Assembly: GCA_004553485.1 (NCBI GenBank)
Contig: SFLG01000023.1
Span: 1-54,780, forward strand
DNA: 54,780 nt
Direction: 5' to 3'
DNA from: Bacteroidales bacterium
GTDB lineage: Bacteria > Bacteroidota > Bacteroidia > Bacteroidales > Muribaculaceae
A program made the position numbers and the translations under genes. Of the stretch, positions 27,224-35,713 are shown piece after piece (position 1 is the stretch's first letter; every line of letters begins with the position of its first letter). Under the pieces are notes generated by a model. The model was not told where the DNA came from. It made no database searches and worked only from the letters and a program-made list of their open reading frames with translations.

Positions 27224-27945
27224 TATTTCTTAAGATATTCGTGCCGCCGGGCCCGTAGTTTCGGCTCTTTGCGTGCACGTTATATTATTGTTTTATTATT
27301 TTCAGTCTTTTAACCGACCCCCCGGCAGGATTTTGTTTCAATTTCCGCTGTATGTCATTTAAAATTTCCCCGGGCTGTTTTTCCCCGCGTCATTTACACG
27401 AATTACGGAGAAAAGCCAAAAGCTTAAGGGGCTTTGCACCAGCGATATAAATATGGTAAACCCGACGGACTACACATACACCGACGCAGGGACGGCTTTG
27501 TCCATGTTTTTGGGTTTGGGGAGGGGTGGAAATTTATCGGAGTGAGGGTATAACCGCCGGAAGTGCCCTTGGAATGTGGGGTCTGCGAATTTCCGGCAAA
27601 ATAAAAGGGGAGTATTTCCGGGGCAAACTCACCGGCACCGGTCGGTATTTCGGGGCTCCAATTGCAGGCCCGTCATCATTGACAACTCTACCGCTGCCGT
27701 TTTAACACTGCAAAGGTAGCCAACATTTTTAATATTAACAAATGCAATCGCCCAAAAGTTCCCATTTAACGCGCCAAACCGCCCCAAACCGCTAATTTTA
27801 TCCCGCCCCGCCTAAATAAACGGCATTTATTAAAGCATAGCATTAGGGTCTTTAACGACCTTAAAAAAATAAACCGCACCCTCAAATAGCCCTTAATTTC
27901 AAAAAAAATATGCCCACTAAATTGGCTGTTGGGGTGGAGACACGG
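27224..27945 (-). other. Long rho leader and AT-rich spacer
   Basis: Between the rho start and its proposed promoter (27711-27742) there are about 480 nt without a real gene. On the rho strand, about 27507-27535 is strongly C-rich and G-poor (CCACCCCTCCCCAAACCC core), the composition of a rho-utilisation site. An 11-codon ORF (27470-27505, MDKAVPASVYV) follows directly. Beyond the promoter, 27743-27945 is AT-rich with no recognisable feature. Confidence 0.5.
27711..27742 (-). promoter_or_regulatory. Promoter of rho
   Basis: On the minus strand a -33 TTTG (complement at 27739-27742), a 20-nt AT-rich spacer and a -7 box TACCTTTG (complement at 27711-27718) give a perfect Bacteroidetes housekeeping promoter. 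Transcription would start near 27703. Confidence 0.7.
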
Positions 27946-28020
27946 CGGCCCCCGTGCGCCGGAGGGGTCCGGGGCACGGGGGCCGTGGCAGGGTGATGCG
28001 CGGCGCGGGGCGGCGCATCA
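27946..28020 (-). terminator. GC-rich hairpins after pckA
   Basis: Two hairpins follow the pckA stop. One is TGATGCGC/GCGCATCA (27994-28020). The other has a strong 12-bp stem, CGGCCCCCGTGC/GCACGGGGGCCG (27946-27985), with an inner CCGGA/TCCGG. No U-tract follows, so they may serve as 3'-end stabilisers rather than classical intrinsic terminators. Confidence 0.6.
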
Positions 28021-28035
28021 CTCAGGGGGTGTTGT

Positions 28036-29676
28036 TCAGAGCTGAGGACCGGCGGCTACGAGGGCCTTGCCGGCGGGGTGATTCTCGTACTTCTGGAAGT
28101 TCTTGATGAAGCGGGCGGCGAGGTCTTCGGCCTTGGCGGTCCACTCCTTGGCGTCGGCGTAGGTGTCGCGGGGGTCAAGGATCTTGGGATCTACGCCGGG
28201 GAGCTCGGTGGGAATCTCGAAGTTGAAGATGGGGAGGCTCTTTTTGGGAGCCTTGAGGATCGAGCCGTCGAGGATGGCGTCGATGATGCCGCGGGTGTCG
28301 CGGATCGAGATGCGCTTGCCGGTGCCGTTCCAGCCGGTGTTAACCAGGTAAGCCTTTGCGCCGCTGGCTTCCATGCGCTTTGTCAGCTCCTCGCCGTAGG
28401 TGGTGGGGTGCAGCTCGAGGAAGGCCTGGCCGAAGCAAGCCGAGAAGGTGGGAGTGGGCTCGGTGATGCCGCGCTCGGTACCGGCGAGCTTAGCGGTGAA
28501 GCCGCTCAGGAAGTAGTACTTGGTCTGCTCCTCGGTCAGTACCGATACGGGAGGCAGTACGCCGAAGGCGTCGGCCGACAGGAAGATGACGCTCTTGGCG
28601 GCGGGGCCGTGCGAGATGGGCTTGACGATGTTGGGGATGAAGTGGATGGGGTACGATACGCGGGTGTTCTCGGTCACGCTCTTGTCGGCGAAGTCAATCT
28701 TGCCTTTGTCGTCGACGGTAACGTTCTCGAGGAGGGCGTCGCGGCGGATGGCGTTGTAGATTTCGGGCTCGCTGTCCTTGTCGAGGTTGATGACCTTGGC
28801 GTAGCATCCGCCTTCAAAGTTGAAGACGCCGTTGTCGTCCCAGCCGTGCTCGTCGTCACCGATGAGGAGACGCTTGGGGTCGGTGGACAGGGTGGTTTTG
28901 CCGGTGCCGGACAGACCGAAGAAAATGGCGGTGTTTTCGCCATTGAGGTCGGTGTTGGCTGAGCAGTGCATCGAGGCGATGCCCTTCTGGGGGAGGAAGT
29001 AGTTCATCATCGAGAACATACCCTTCTTCATCTCGCCGCCGTACCAGGTGTTGATGATGACCTGCTCGCGGCTGGTGGTGTTGAAGACAACGGCGGTCTC
29101 CGAGTTGAGGCCGAGCTCAGCGTAGTTGGTGAGTTTGGCCTTGGAGGCGTTGTAAACCACGAAGTCGGGGGTAAACTCGGCCAGCTCCTCGGCGGAGGGG
29201 CGGATGAACATGTTCTTTACGAAGTGAGCCTGCCAGGCTACCTCGACAATGAAACGGACAGCCATGCGGGTGTCTTTGTTGGCACCGCAGAAACCGTCTA
29301 CAACATAGAGGTCCTTGCCGCTGAGCTCTTTGATGGCCAGATCTTTGCAAGCTTTCCAGGCCTCTTCGGTAGCGGGCTTGTTATCGTTCTTGAACTCGGG
29401 GGTTGTCCACCACACCTTGTCCTCGTTGTTTTTGTCTTTGACAATGAATTTGTCTTTGGGCGAACGGCCGGTGTAGACGCCGGTGAAGACGTCGACTGCG
29501 CCGAGCTCGGTTACGTAACCCTTCTCGTAGCCGGCGAGGTCGGGGTTGGTCTCGTCCTCGTAGAGCTTCTCGTAGCTAGGGTTGTACTGAACTGATTTGA
29601 TGTCCTTGATGCCGGCCTTGGCCAGATCTTCCATCACTTTGGGCAGGCGGGCCTGCACTACTTCTTCTATATTCAT
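28036..29676 (-). CDS. pckA: Phosphoenolpyruvate carboxykinase (ATP)
   Basis: The product is 546 residues, the normal length for the ATP-dependent family. It interconverts oxaloacetate and PEP. In anaerobic Bacteroidales it mainly fixes CO2 onto PEP towards succinate and gains ATP. Visible motifs are YTGRSPKDKFIV near the N-terminus, the kinase loop FFGLSGTGKTTLS (K260), the metal-binding IGDDEHGWDD, and the C-terminal adenine-site region NTGWNGTGKRISIRDTR. All catalytic parts are present. It is monocistronic, with hairpins downstream and a -7-like TATATTTG about 200 nt upstream (complement at 29875-29882). Confidence 0.97.
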   Translation of the reverse strand: MNIEEVVQARLPKVMEDLAKAGIKDIKSVQYNPSYEKLYEDETNPDLAGYEKGYVTELGAVDVFTGVYTGRSPKDKFIVKDKNNEDKVWWTTPEFKNDNKPATEEAWKACKDLAIKELSGKDLYVVDGFCGANKDTRMAVRFIVEVAWQAHFVKNMFIRPSAEELAEFTPDFVVYNASKAKLTNYAELGLNSETAVVFNTTSREQVIINTWYGGEMKKGMFSMMNYFLPQKGIASMHCSANTDLNGENTAIFFGLSGTGKTTLSTDPKRLLIGDDEHGWDDNGVFNFEGGCYAKVINLDKDSEPEIYNAIRRDALLENVTVDDKGKIDFADKSVTENTRVSYPIHFIPNIVKPISHGPAAKSVIFLSADAFGVLPPVSVLTEEQTKYYFLSGFTAKLAGTERGITEPTPTFSACFGQAFLELHPTTYGEELTKRMEASGAKAYLVNTGWNGTGKRISIRDTRGIIDAILDGSILKAPKKSLPIFNFEIPTELPGVDPKILDPRDTYADAKEWTAKAEDLAARFIKNFQKYENHPAGKALVAAGPQL

Positions 29677-30099
29677 AATTGAAAATAAAAAATTGTATGG
29701 GAATTTATAAATTGTTTTGTGTCGCTATTGAGAACCTGAGTTATGTCGGGATAAAAGGCCCTGATTACGCCAAAATGCTGTACCATAGGCTGATGCGCAA
29801 ATCGCGGCGGACTGTGCGGACAACCTTGCCATCTACACTTTAACGCCGCTCGGCGTCGCCTTGTTTATCCACTGCAAATATACGAAGAAAAATTAACAAA
29901 AAAGGGGGCAAAATCGCCCTATTATGGAAATTTTTCTTTATTAGCAAAATTTAACACTACCTATTCCCGCCAACCGGGGCCGCCGCAGGGCCGCCCGGGC
30001 AGGCCAACGGGGCCGCAAAGAGTGAATTTGTGTTAAAATTGTTGACAGAGGCACCCGCCCGGGCCTAAATTTGGGCAGGCAACGCCCGGGAGGGGAGCC

Positions 30100-30123
30100 G
30101 TAACGGGCCCCGGGGCCCGTTAC
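30100..30123. repeat. Perfect 24-bp palindrome
   Basis: The half-site GTAACGGGCCCC is followed by its exact complement. One base (30124) separates it from the next palindrome at 30125-30150. A third, imperfect GTAACGGGCC copy begins near 30191. Confidence 0.8.
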
Positions 30124-30124
30124 T

Positions 30125-30150
30125 GTTATCGGGCGAGCTCGCCCGATAAC
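30125..30150. repeat. Perfect 26-bp palindrome, copy 2
   Basis: The half-site GTTATCGGGCGAG is followed by its exact complement. It is identical to the palindrome at 21695-21720 except for a compensated pair (G:C instead of T:A at arm position 9). Confidence 0.8.
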
Positions 30151-30280
30151 GGTGCCGCCCGGGGTGCCGGCAACCGTGCTGCCCACGGGCCGTAACGGGC
30201 CGCCCGGGGGGCCGGCAACGGTGTCGCCCGTGCGGCTCTTTACCATAATTACCAACCATAACCCTTTATCACAACCTATT

Positions 30281-32545
30281 ATGCTGAAAAACTTTACTGA
30301 GAGCGGCGACGAGCTGCGAGTGACCGACTGTCTTAACCTTAGGCCCGCCGAGGGCCGCTCCGAAATTCTCAAAGTGGCCGGGGCGCCGCGGGTGATAGCG
30401 CCCGAGGGATGGATGCCCCTGATTGCCGATGGCGAGCGACTGCTGGTATACAGGCCCGCCGACCTGAGCATCGGCTGGCTCGACCCCGAGGCCGGGCTGC
30501 AGCCCGGCGACCCGGGCGTGAGCGTGGCGGGCACGCTGCCGTCGCTGCCGCTGTGCGCCTTTGCCGAGGGGACGGCGATAACGGTGATGACCGGCGACGG
30601 GGCATGGCTGCTCGAATGGACGGGCAGCGGCTACAAGGTGCCGGGCCTCGCTCCGGACTGGCCCGACATCGCCCTGACCGCCGCCGAGGGCTCGATAATC
30701 AGCACCACCGTCCCGGCCGGTACCGTCGGCGACCTTGCCGTCACCGCCGTCGACGCCTACCGCAGCCTCGCCGCCGACCTCAACGCCCTGGGCCAGTTCA
30801 TGCAGCCCTTTATGGCGCGCTGTCTGCTCGTCGACAAAGGGGGCCGCGTGCTCCACGTCACGCCGCCGGTGTGTGTCACCCCCGCCACGGGCAGCCAGCT
30901 CGCCGACCCGCTGCACATCCCCCTCTCCGAGGACAGCCACAACGGTTGCTCGATGGAGGCGCGGGGGTTCAGGCTGAGCGTCGCCCTCGGCGGCGACATC
31001 CCCGAGGCGTGGCGCGACCGCGTGACGGCCATCGAGGTGTTTGCCTCGCCGCAGTTCCACTGCTGCGACATGTCAGGGAAGGCCACCGTCACCGTGTCGC
31101 GCCGGTCGGGGGCGGCGATGGTGGAGGCTTCGGCAAACGTTTTTCTGCCCGGACGCGAGAACGCCGTCGGCAGCTCCAACCTGCTGCGCGCCATTAGCCG
31201 CTTCGACAGCCTCGGCGAGCGCATAGCGGTGATTGATAACCCCTTCGCCGCCGGGTCGCCCGCGCAGTGGACCGTCGACGCCCCGCAGGTTGCCGACGTC
31301 ACGGCCTCGGCCAAAGCCTTCGTCAAAGCTCTCGGCAGCCCTTGTGCCCGCGTCGGCCGTGCCGAGTCGCTGCTGTCGTTGCCGCACACCTTCACCGCCG
31401 CCATGACGGCCGAAAACGGCGGACGCCGTCTCTGGGGAAGGCTGTCGCGCCGGACGTGGCGCGGCTACGGGGCCGGGGCTTTTGCATCGCAGATTGGCGA
31501 CGACATGCCGTGGCAGGGGCAGGTACGCGTTGTCATGGCCGACGGCACGACCAGGGTATCGGCGGTGGACGGCCTCGGCACTCCAGCCCTCGTCGGACCG
31601 GTAATCAGCTATCCCGACCCGTCGGCGCGGCAGCTGACGATAACGGCGGGCGGCGCGGGCCTGACTGTCGACCTCGCCCCCGACGCCTCGTTCGAGCCCG
31701 TCGACCGGCTGTTGGCAGTGACCGTCAACGGCGAGGTGACGGGGACGGCGGGACTGTCGCAGACGCCGGTGGCGGTGCTTGCCGCACGGGGCTCGGGCGG
31801 CGCGTGGGACTTTGGCCGCAGCCGCTTCTACCTCTTCGGCGCCGACGGCATACGCATGCTTACCGTTTCGGCCTCGGCGATGTCGGTAACCCTGCTGTCC
31901 GAGGCCGTGGTGGCCGACGCGGGACATGTCTGCCGGGCCGGAGCGGCGGTGTACCTGCTGTCGGCGGGACGACTGCTGAAACTCGAGAACTCGCGCCTGA
32001 CGGCATTGGACGGCGAATGGCGACAGTTCGACCGGCTTGTCTACTGCGCCGACCGAGACGAGCTGCTGCTTGCCTCGACCGACGACAACGAGGCCACATC
32101 GCTACCTGTCGGCGGCTCAGGCGTTTACACCACCCCGCTTGTCCTGCGTCCCCTCGGCGGCCACAGCGGACTGCTGCAAAGCGGTGCATCGGTCTACGCC
32201 GCCACCGAGGACGGCCTGGTCGACCTGGGCCGTCGCGGCAACGAGCCCGTGCCCGTATCGTGGACGGCGACGGTGACGCCGAAAGCGGTGCGCGCCGGCC
32301 AGCGCTTTGCGGCAGCCTTGACCGAGATACCGCTGTGGACCGACAGCGCCGACCTCACCGTCAGCGTCCGCCGCTCCTACATGGGCCGGTCGGCGCTGCT
32401 CAAAAGCTACCACGTCAAAGGCGCCGTGCGCTCGCCGCTGCTGCTGCGCCTGGGCGTCCGTCCCGGCGTGGCCGTCGAAATCAGCGTGCAAGGCACGGCC
32501 CGTCCCGACACCCTCCTCGGCCGCCCGACCCTCACCCCACATTAA
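30281..32545 (+). CDS. Unrecognised 754-residue beta-rich protein
   Basis: I do not recognise a family. ATG at 30281 starts MLKNFTESGDELRVTDCLNL. A longer in-frame start at 30152 would run through the palindromes and is rejected. There is no signal peptide, lipobox or TM helix, so the product is probably cytoplasmic unless exported another way. The protein is rich in Gly/Ala/Val and short beta strands separated by Asp/Gly turns. The C-terminal half has a propeller-like cadence (RFYLFGADGIRMLTV; AAVYLLSAGRLLKLEN; RLVYCADRDELLLASTDDNE). The opening DCLNLRPAEGRSEILKVAG faintly recalls structural proteins of Bacteroidetes phages, but no phage gene is near. It is monocistronic. Confidence 0.75.
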   Translation: MLKNFTESGDELRVTDCLNLRPAEGRSEILKVAGAPRVIAPEGWMPLIADGERLLVYRPADLSIGWLDPEAGLQPGDPGVSVAGTLPSLPLCAFAEGTAITVMTGDGAWLLEWTGSGYKVPGLAPDWPDIALTAAEGSIISTTVPAGTVGDLAVTAVDAYRSLAADLNALGQFMQPFMARCLLVDKGGRVLHVTPPVCVTPATGSQLADPLHIPLSEDSHNGCSMEARGFRLSVALGGDIPEAWRDRVTAIEVFASPQFHCCDMSGKATVTVSRRSGAAMVEASANVFLPGRENAVGSSNLLRAISRFDSLGERIAVIDNPFAAGSPAQWTVDAPQVADVTASAKAFVKALGSPCARVGRAESLLSLPHTFTAAMTAENGGRRLWGRLSRRTWRGYGAGAFASQIGDDMPWQGQVRVVMADGTTRVSAVDGLGTPALVGPVISYPDPSARQLTITAGGAGLTVDLAPDASFEPVDRLLAVTVNGEVTGTAGLSQTPVAVLAARGSGGAWDFGRSRFYLFGADGIRMLTVSASAMSVTLLSEAVVADAGHVCRAGAAVYLLSAGRLLKLENSRLTALDGEWRQFDRLVYCADRDELLLASTDDNEATSLPVGGSGVYTTPLVLRPLGGHSGLLQSGASVYAATEDGLVDLGRRGNEPVPVSWTATVTPKAVRAGQRFAAALTEIPLWTDSADLTVSVRRSYMGRSALLKSYHVKGAVRSPLLLRLGVRPGVAVEISVQGTARPDTLLGRPTLTPH

Positions 32546-32566
32546 TATAATAGGCCCCCTAATCAC

Positions 32567-32602
32567 CAACAGGGCGTCCGCCATCCGGCGGACGCCCTGT
32601 TG
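32567..32602. terminator. Bidirectional hairpin between the unknown gene and korB
   Basis: A 16-bp perfect stem, CAACAGGGCGTCCGCC and its complement, with an ATCC loop lies between two convergent genes. No long T-tract follows on either strand. Confidence 0.75.
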
Positions 32603-32621
32603 CTATGTGTCGTTGTATGCC

Positions 32622-33659
32622 TTACTTTACCTCCCAGGTTTCGCCGGCGAGGATCATGTCGCGGAGGGTCTTGAAGCCCTTCTTGGCACGTACGGCGGCG
32701 ACCTGCTCGGTGACGCCGTCGTTGTAGGTGGGCGACTCGACGTCGCGGATGACGCCGACAGCCAGGGGGAGGCTGTCGCCGTCCATCATGGCAAGCTGCT
32801 GGTGCAGGAAGTTGCTTGGGGTGTGGGCGTCGTGCACGAGCACATCGTCGAGGGTGTAGCCGTCCTCACCGATGGTGACGGCCTTGAGCAGGAAACCGTC
32901 CTGGACGAGGCCCTTCTCGTTGTTCTTGCCGAAGAGCATCTTCTCGCCGTGGCGCAGATGGATGGTCTTGTCGGCGCGGACAGCGCGGTCGGTGATGGGG
33001 TTGTGGATGCCGTTGTTGAAGATGACGCAGTTCTGCAAAATCTCAACCACCGACGTGCCCTTGTGGCGTGCGGCGGCGGTCATCACCTCGACAGAGGTGG
33101 CCAGCTCGACGTCGATGGAGCGGCCGAAGAAGTTGCCGCGGGCGCCGAACACCAGCTCGGCGGGAATGAACGGGTCTTCGGTGGTGCCGTAGGGCGACGA
33201 CTTCGACACGAAGCCGCGGGCGCTGGTGGGCGAATACTGACCTTTGGTGAGGCCGTAGATTTTGTTGTTGAACAGCAGGATGTTGATGTCGATGTTGCGG
33301 CGGCAGGCGTGGATGAAGTGGTTGCCGCCGATGGCCAGGCCGTCACCGTCGCCCGAAATCTGCCACACTGTCATTTCGGGATTGGCGACCTTGAAGCCGG
33401 TGCTGATGGCGGCGGCGCGTCCGTGGATGGTGTGGAAGCCGTAGGTGTTCATATAGTAGGGCAGGCGCGACGAGCAGCCGATGCCCGAGATGACAGCCGT
33501 CATGTGCGGGGGTACGCCCAGGGCTGCCATAGCCTTGTGCAGAGTGTTGAGGATGGCGTGGTCGCCGCAGCCGGGGCACCAGCGCACGGGCGAGCTGTTC
33601 TTGAAATCGCCGGGGGCAAACTGCTGGGCCTGTTCGGCGTTATTGTTGTTCTGTTCCAT
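32622..33659 (-). CDS. korB: 2-oxoacid:ferredoxin oxidoreductase beta subunit (KorB)
   Basis: The product is a 345-residue thiamine-diphosphate subunit. It carries the conserved WCPGCGDHAIL and the TPP/Mg motif GDGDGLAIGGNH followed by HACRRNIDINILLFNN and KGQYSPTS. With KorA it catalyses CoA-dependent oxidative decarboxylation of 2-oxoglutarate (or reductive carboxylation) with ferredoxin. It is 6 nt downstream of korA, so the two are translationally close. No separate ferredoxin subunit gene lies beside it. 2-Oxoglutarate is the usual substrate for this alpha/beta arrangement, but other 2-oxoacids cannot be excluded. Confidence 0.92.
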   Translation of the reverse strand: MEQNNNNAEQAQQFAPGDFKNSSPVRWCPGCGDHAILNTLHKAMAALGVPPHMTAVISGIGCSSRLPYYMNTYGFHTIHGRAAAISTGFKVANPEMTVWQISGDGDGLAIGGNHFIHACRRNIDINILLFNNKIYGLTKGQYSPTSARGFVSKSSPYGTTEDPFIPAELVFGARGNFFGRSIDVELATSVEVMTAAARHKGTSVVEILQNCVIFNNGIHNPITDRAVRADKTIHLRHGEKMLFGKNNEKGLVQDGFLLKAVTIGEDGYTLDDVLVHDAHTPSNFLHQQLAMMDGDSLPLAVGVIRDVESPTYNDGVTEQVAAVRAKKGFKTLRDMILAGETWEVK

Positions 33660-33665
33660 AGCGAT

Positions 33666-35519
33666 TTACTTGTTGTTAAGGATGTTCTTTACGCCTTCCA
33701 CAACCTCGGCCACGAGGAAGGGCTGGCCCTGGATTTTGTTGATGCGGCGGATGTCCTTGCCGGGGAGTTTGGCCTGGAGATAGTCGGCGAACATGCCGGT
33801 GTTGAGCTCGGCCACGATGATGTTCTTGTAACCCTTGAGCACGTCGAGGGCGTTCTTGGGCAGCGGGTTGATGTAGCGGAACTGAGCGAATGCCGTGGGC
33901 ACGCCCTGGGCGTTGAGCTCGCCGGCGGCGGTGAGGAGATGTCCGTATGTGCCGCCCCAGCCAACGAGGATGGTGTCGGCGTCCTTGTCGCCGGCAACCT
34001 CGAGCAGGGGTATGTCGTCGGCCACGCGTGCTACCTTCTCGCGGCGTGTCTGCACCATCTTCTCGTGGTTGACGGGGTCGGTGGAGATAGCCGAAGTCAC
34101 GGCGTCCTTCTCGAGGCCGCCGAGGCGGTGCTGCAAGCCCTCGGTGCCGGGGGTGGCCCAGTAGCGCACCAGGGTCTGCGCATCGCGCATATAGGGTTTC
34201 CACTCGCCGCTCTCGCACAGCTCGCGGGGAACGCGGTTGGGCTTGATTTCGGGGAAGTCGTCGTCGTCGGGGATGCGCCATGCCGAGGCGCCGTTGCCGA
34301 TGAAGGCGTCGCTGAGGAGGATGACGGGAGTCATGTGCTCGACGGCGATGCGGCAGGCCTCAAAGGCCATGGTGAAGCAGTCGGTGGGGCTTGCGGGAGC
34401 CACTACCACCACGGGGCTTTCGCCGTTGCGGCCGTAGAGGGCCTGCATGAGGTCGGTCTGCTCGGTCTTGGTGGGCAGGCCCGTCGAGGGGCCGCCGCGC
34501 TGAACGTCAATTACCACCAGGGGCAGCTCGGCTATCACGGCCAGTCCGATGCCCTCGCTCTTGAGCGCCAGGCCGGGACCCGAGGTGGAGGTGACGGCAA
34601 GGTTGCCGGCGAAGGAGGCGCCGATGGCCGAGCATACGCCGGCAATCTCGTCCTCCATCTGTATAGCCTTTACACCAAGGTCTTTGCGCTTTGCCAGCTC
34701 ATGCAGGATGTCGGTGGCGGGGGTGATGGGGTACGAGCCCAGGAACAGCGGCAGACCCGACTTCTCGGAGGCCAGGATCAGGCCCCAGGCCGTTGCCGTG
34801 TTGCCGTTGATGTCGGTGTAGATGCCGGGCTTGGGGTCGTCGCTCTCGATGCGGTAGGTCGACACCGTGGCGTGTATGTTGTGGCCATAGTTGTAGCCGG
34901 CCTCGATGACTTTGATGTTGGCGTCGGCCACAGCGGGCTTTTTGGCGAATTTGTTGCGCAGGAAGTCCTCGGCGGCGGCAAGGGGACGGTCGAAGAGCCA
35001 GCAGACGAGGCCGAGAGCAAAGATGTTGCGGCACTTGAGCACACTCTTGTTGTCCATGCCCGAGTCGGCCAGGGCGGCCTTGGTCATCGAGGTGACGGGC
35101 ACCTCGAGCACCTGGCTGGTGATGCCCAGCTCGGTGAAGGCGTTGTCGGTGACATAGAGGGCTTTTTTCATATCGGCCTCGGTGAACGAGTCTATGTCGA
35201 CGATGATTACGCCGCCGGGCTTGAGGAAGCGGATGTTCTGCTTGAGGGCCGCGGGGTTCATGGCGATGAGCACGTCGCAGCGGTCGCCGGGGGTGTGGAC
35301 ACCCTTGCCCACGCTGACCTGGAAGCCCGAGACGCCGGACAGCGACCCCTGCGGGGCGCGTATTTCGGCGGGATAGTCCGGGAAGGTCGAAACCTGGTTG
35401 CCGACGCCGGCCGAGACATTGGTGAAGATGTTGCCGGCCAGCTGCATGCCGTCGCCGGAGTCACCCGAAAATCTCACGACAACTTTGTCGAGAACTTTTA
35501 CGTTGGTTTTCTCTAACAT
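33666..35519 (-). CDS. korA: 2-oxoacid:ferredoxin oxidoreductase alpha subunit (KorA, gamma-alpha fusion)
   Basis: The product is 617 residues. The first about 190 residues are the gamma (acceptor) domain: VVRFSGDSGDGMQLAGNIF, then YPAEIRAPQGSLSGVSGFQV (quoted in part). The alpha domain follows, with PITPATDILHELAK, the invariant EDEIAGVCSAIGASFAG and TSTSGPGLALKSEGIG, then VVIDVQRGGPSTGLPTKTEQ. A C-terminal domain contains GWGGTYGHL and a FRYINPLP strand. The gamma-alpha fusion is the common form in Bacteroidales. It is expressed from its own promoter with a 157-nt leader that contains a 10-bp phased repeat. Confidence 0.94.
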   Translation of the reverse strand: MLEKTNVKVLDKVVVRFSGDSGDGMQLAGNIFTNVSAGVGNQVSTFPDYPAEIRAPQGSLSGVSGFQVSVGKGVHTPGDRCDVLIAMNPAALKQNIRFLKPGGVIIVDIDSFTEADMKKALYVTDNAFTELGITSQVLEVPVTSMTKAALADSGMDNKSVLKCRNIFALGLVCWLFDRPLAAAEDFLRNKFAKKPAVADANIKVIEAGYNYGHNIHATVSTYRIESDDPKPGIYTDINGNTATAWGLILASEKSGLPLFLGSYPITPATDILHELAKRKDLGVKAIQMEDEIAGVCSAIGASFAGNLAVTSTSGPGLALKSEGIGLAVIAELPLVVIDVQRGGPSTGLPTKTEQTDLMQALYGRNGESPVVVVAPASPTDCFTMAFEACRIAVEHMTPVILLSDAFIGNGASAWRIPDDDDFPEIKPNRVPRELCESGEWKPYMRDAQTLVRYWATPGTEGLQHRLGGLEKDAVTSAISTDPVNHEKMVQTRREKVARVADDIPLLEVAGDKDADTILVGWGGTYGHLLTAAGELNAQGVPTAFAQFRYINPLPKNALDVLKGYKNIIVAELNTGMFADYLQAKLPGKDIRRINKIQGQPFLVAEVVEGVKNILNNK

Positions 35520-35580
35520 TATGAGTTATGAAAATTATGATTGGTAATCGAATTAAGCTTTGCCTCCGGCCGGCGTCAAT

Positions 35581-35650
35581 CGCGGTTAATCGGGCTAACC
35601 GGGATTAACCGAGACTAATCGGGATTTATCGGAATTTATCGGGATTCACC
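35581..35650 (-). repeat. Seven 10-bp phased degenerate repeats in the korA leader
   Basis: Seven consecutive 10-mers follow the pattern SGGRYTWAYC, for example GGGATTAACC, GAGACTAATC, GGGATTTATC, GGAATTTATC and GGGATTCACC, without any spacing error. They lie between the korA promoter and its start codon. Confidence 0.75.
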
Positions 35651-35682
35651 CATGCCTGTCGGCCAAACCCGCAAATCAAATG

Positions 35683-35713
35683 CAAAGGTACAATATTAAT
35701 TTACAATAACCAA
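35683..35713 (-). promoter_or_regulatory. Promoter of korAB
   Basis: On the minus strand, a -33 TTG (complement at 35711-35713), a 20-nt AT-rich spacer and a -7 box TACCTTTG (complement at 35683-35690). The inferred start is near 35676, giving a leader of about 157 nt. Confidence 0.68.

Larger units (their letters stand above)
29677..30280. other. 604-bp gap: pckA promoter region and palindrome cluster
   Basis: The left part (29677-29940) is AT-rich and carries the likely pckA -7 box TATATTTG (complement at 29875-29882). From about 29965 the sequence turns very GC-rich. It contains two perfect palindromes (30100-30123 and 30125-30150) and two imperfect GGTGCCGGCAACCG-type repeats up to 30230. 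The last 45 nt before 30281 are A/C/T-rich. No gene with coding character is seen. Confidence 0.55.

Noticed and set aside
25634..27313. 559-codon plus-strand frame across rho
   Set aside because: It is a Gly/Leu-rich mirror of the Rho low-complexity region with no independent support.
29941..30534. 197-codon minus-strand frame across the palindromes
   Set aside because: Pro/Gly/Arg-rich translation created by GC-rich repeats. It overlaps the start of the unrecognised gene and has no coding signature.
30281..32545. Prophage remnant
   Set aside because: Only a faint resemblance at the N-terminus; no integrase, capsid, terminase or attachment site nearby and both flanks are core metabolic genes.
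32607..35516. 969-codon open frame antisense to korAB
   Set aside because: It is a shadow of two well-recognised enzyme subunits; composition (Val/Gly/Asp-rich) is typical of mirror frames.
35581..35650. The phased repeats as a CRISPR array
   Set aside because: Units are 10 bp, contiguous and without spacers, and there are no cas genes anywhere in the window.
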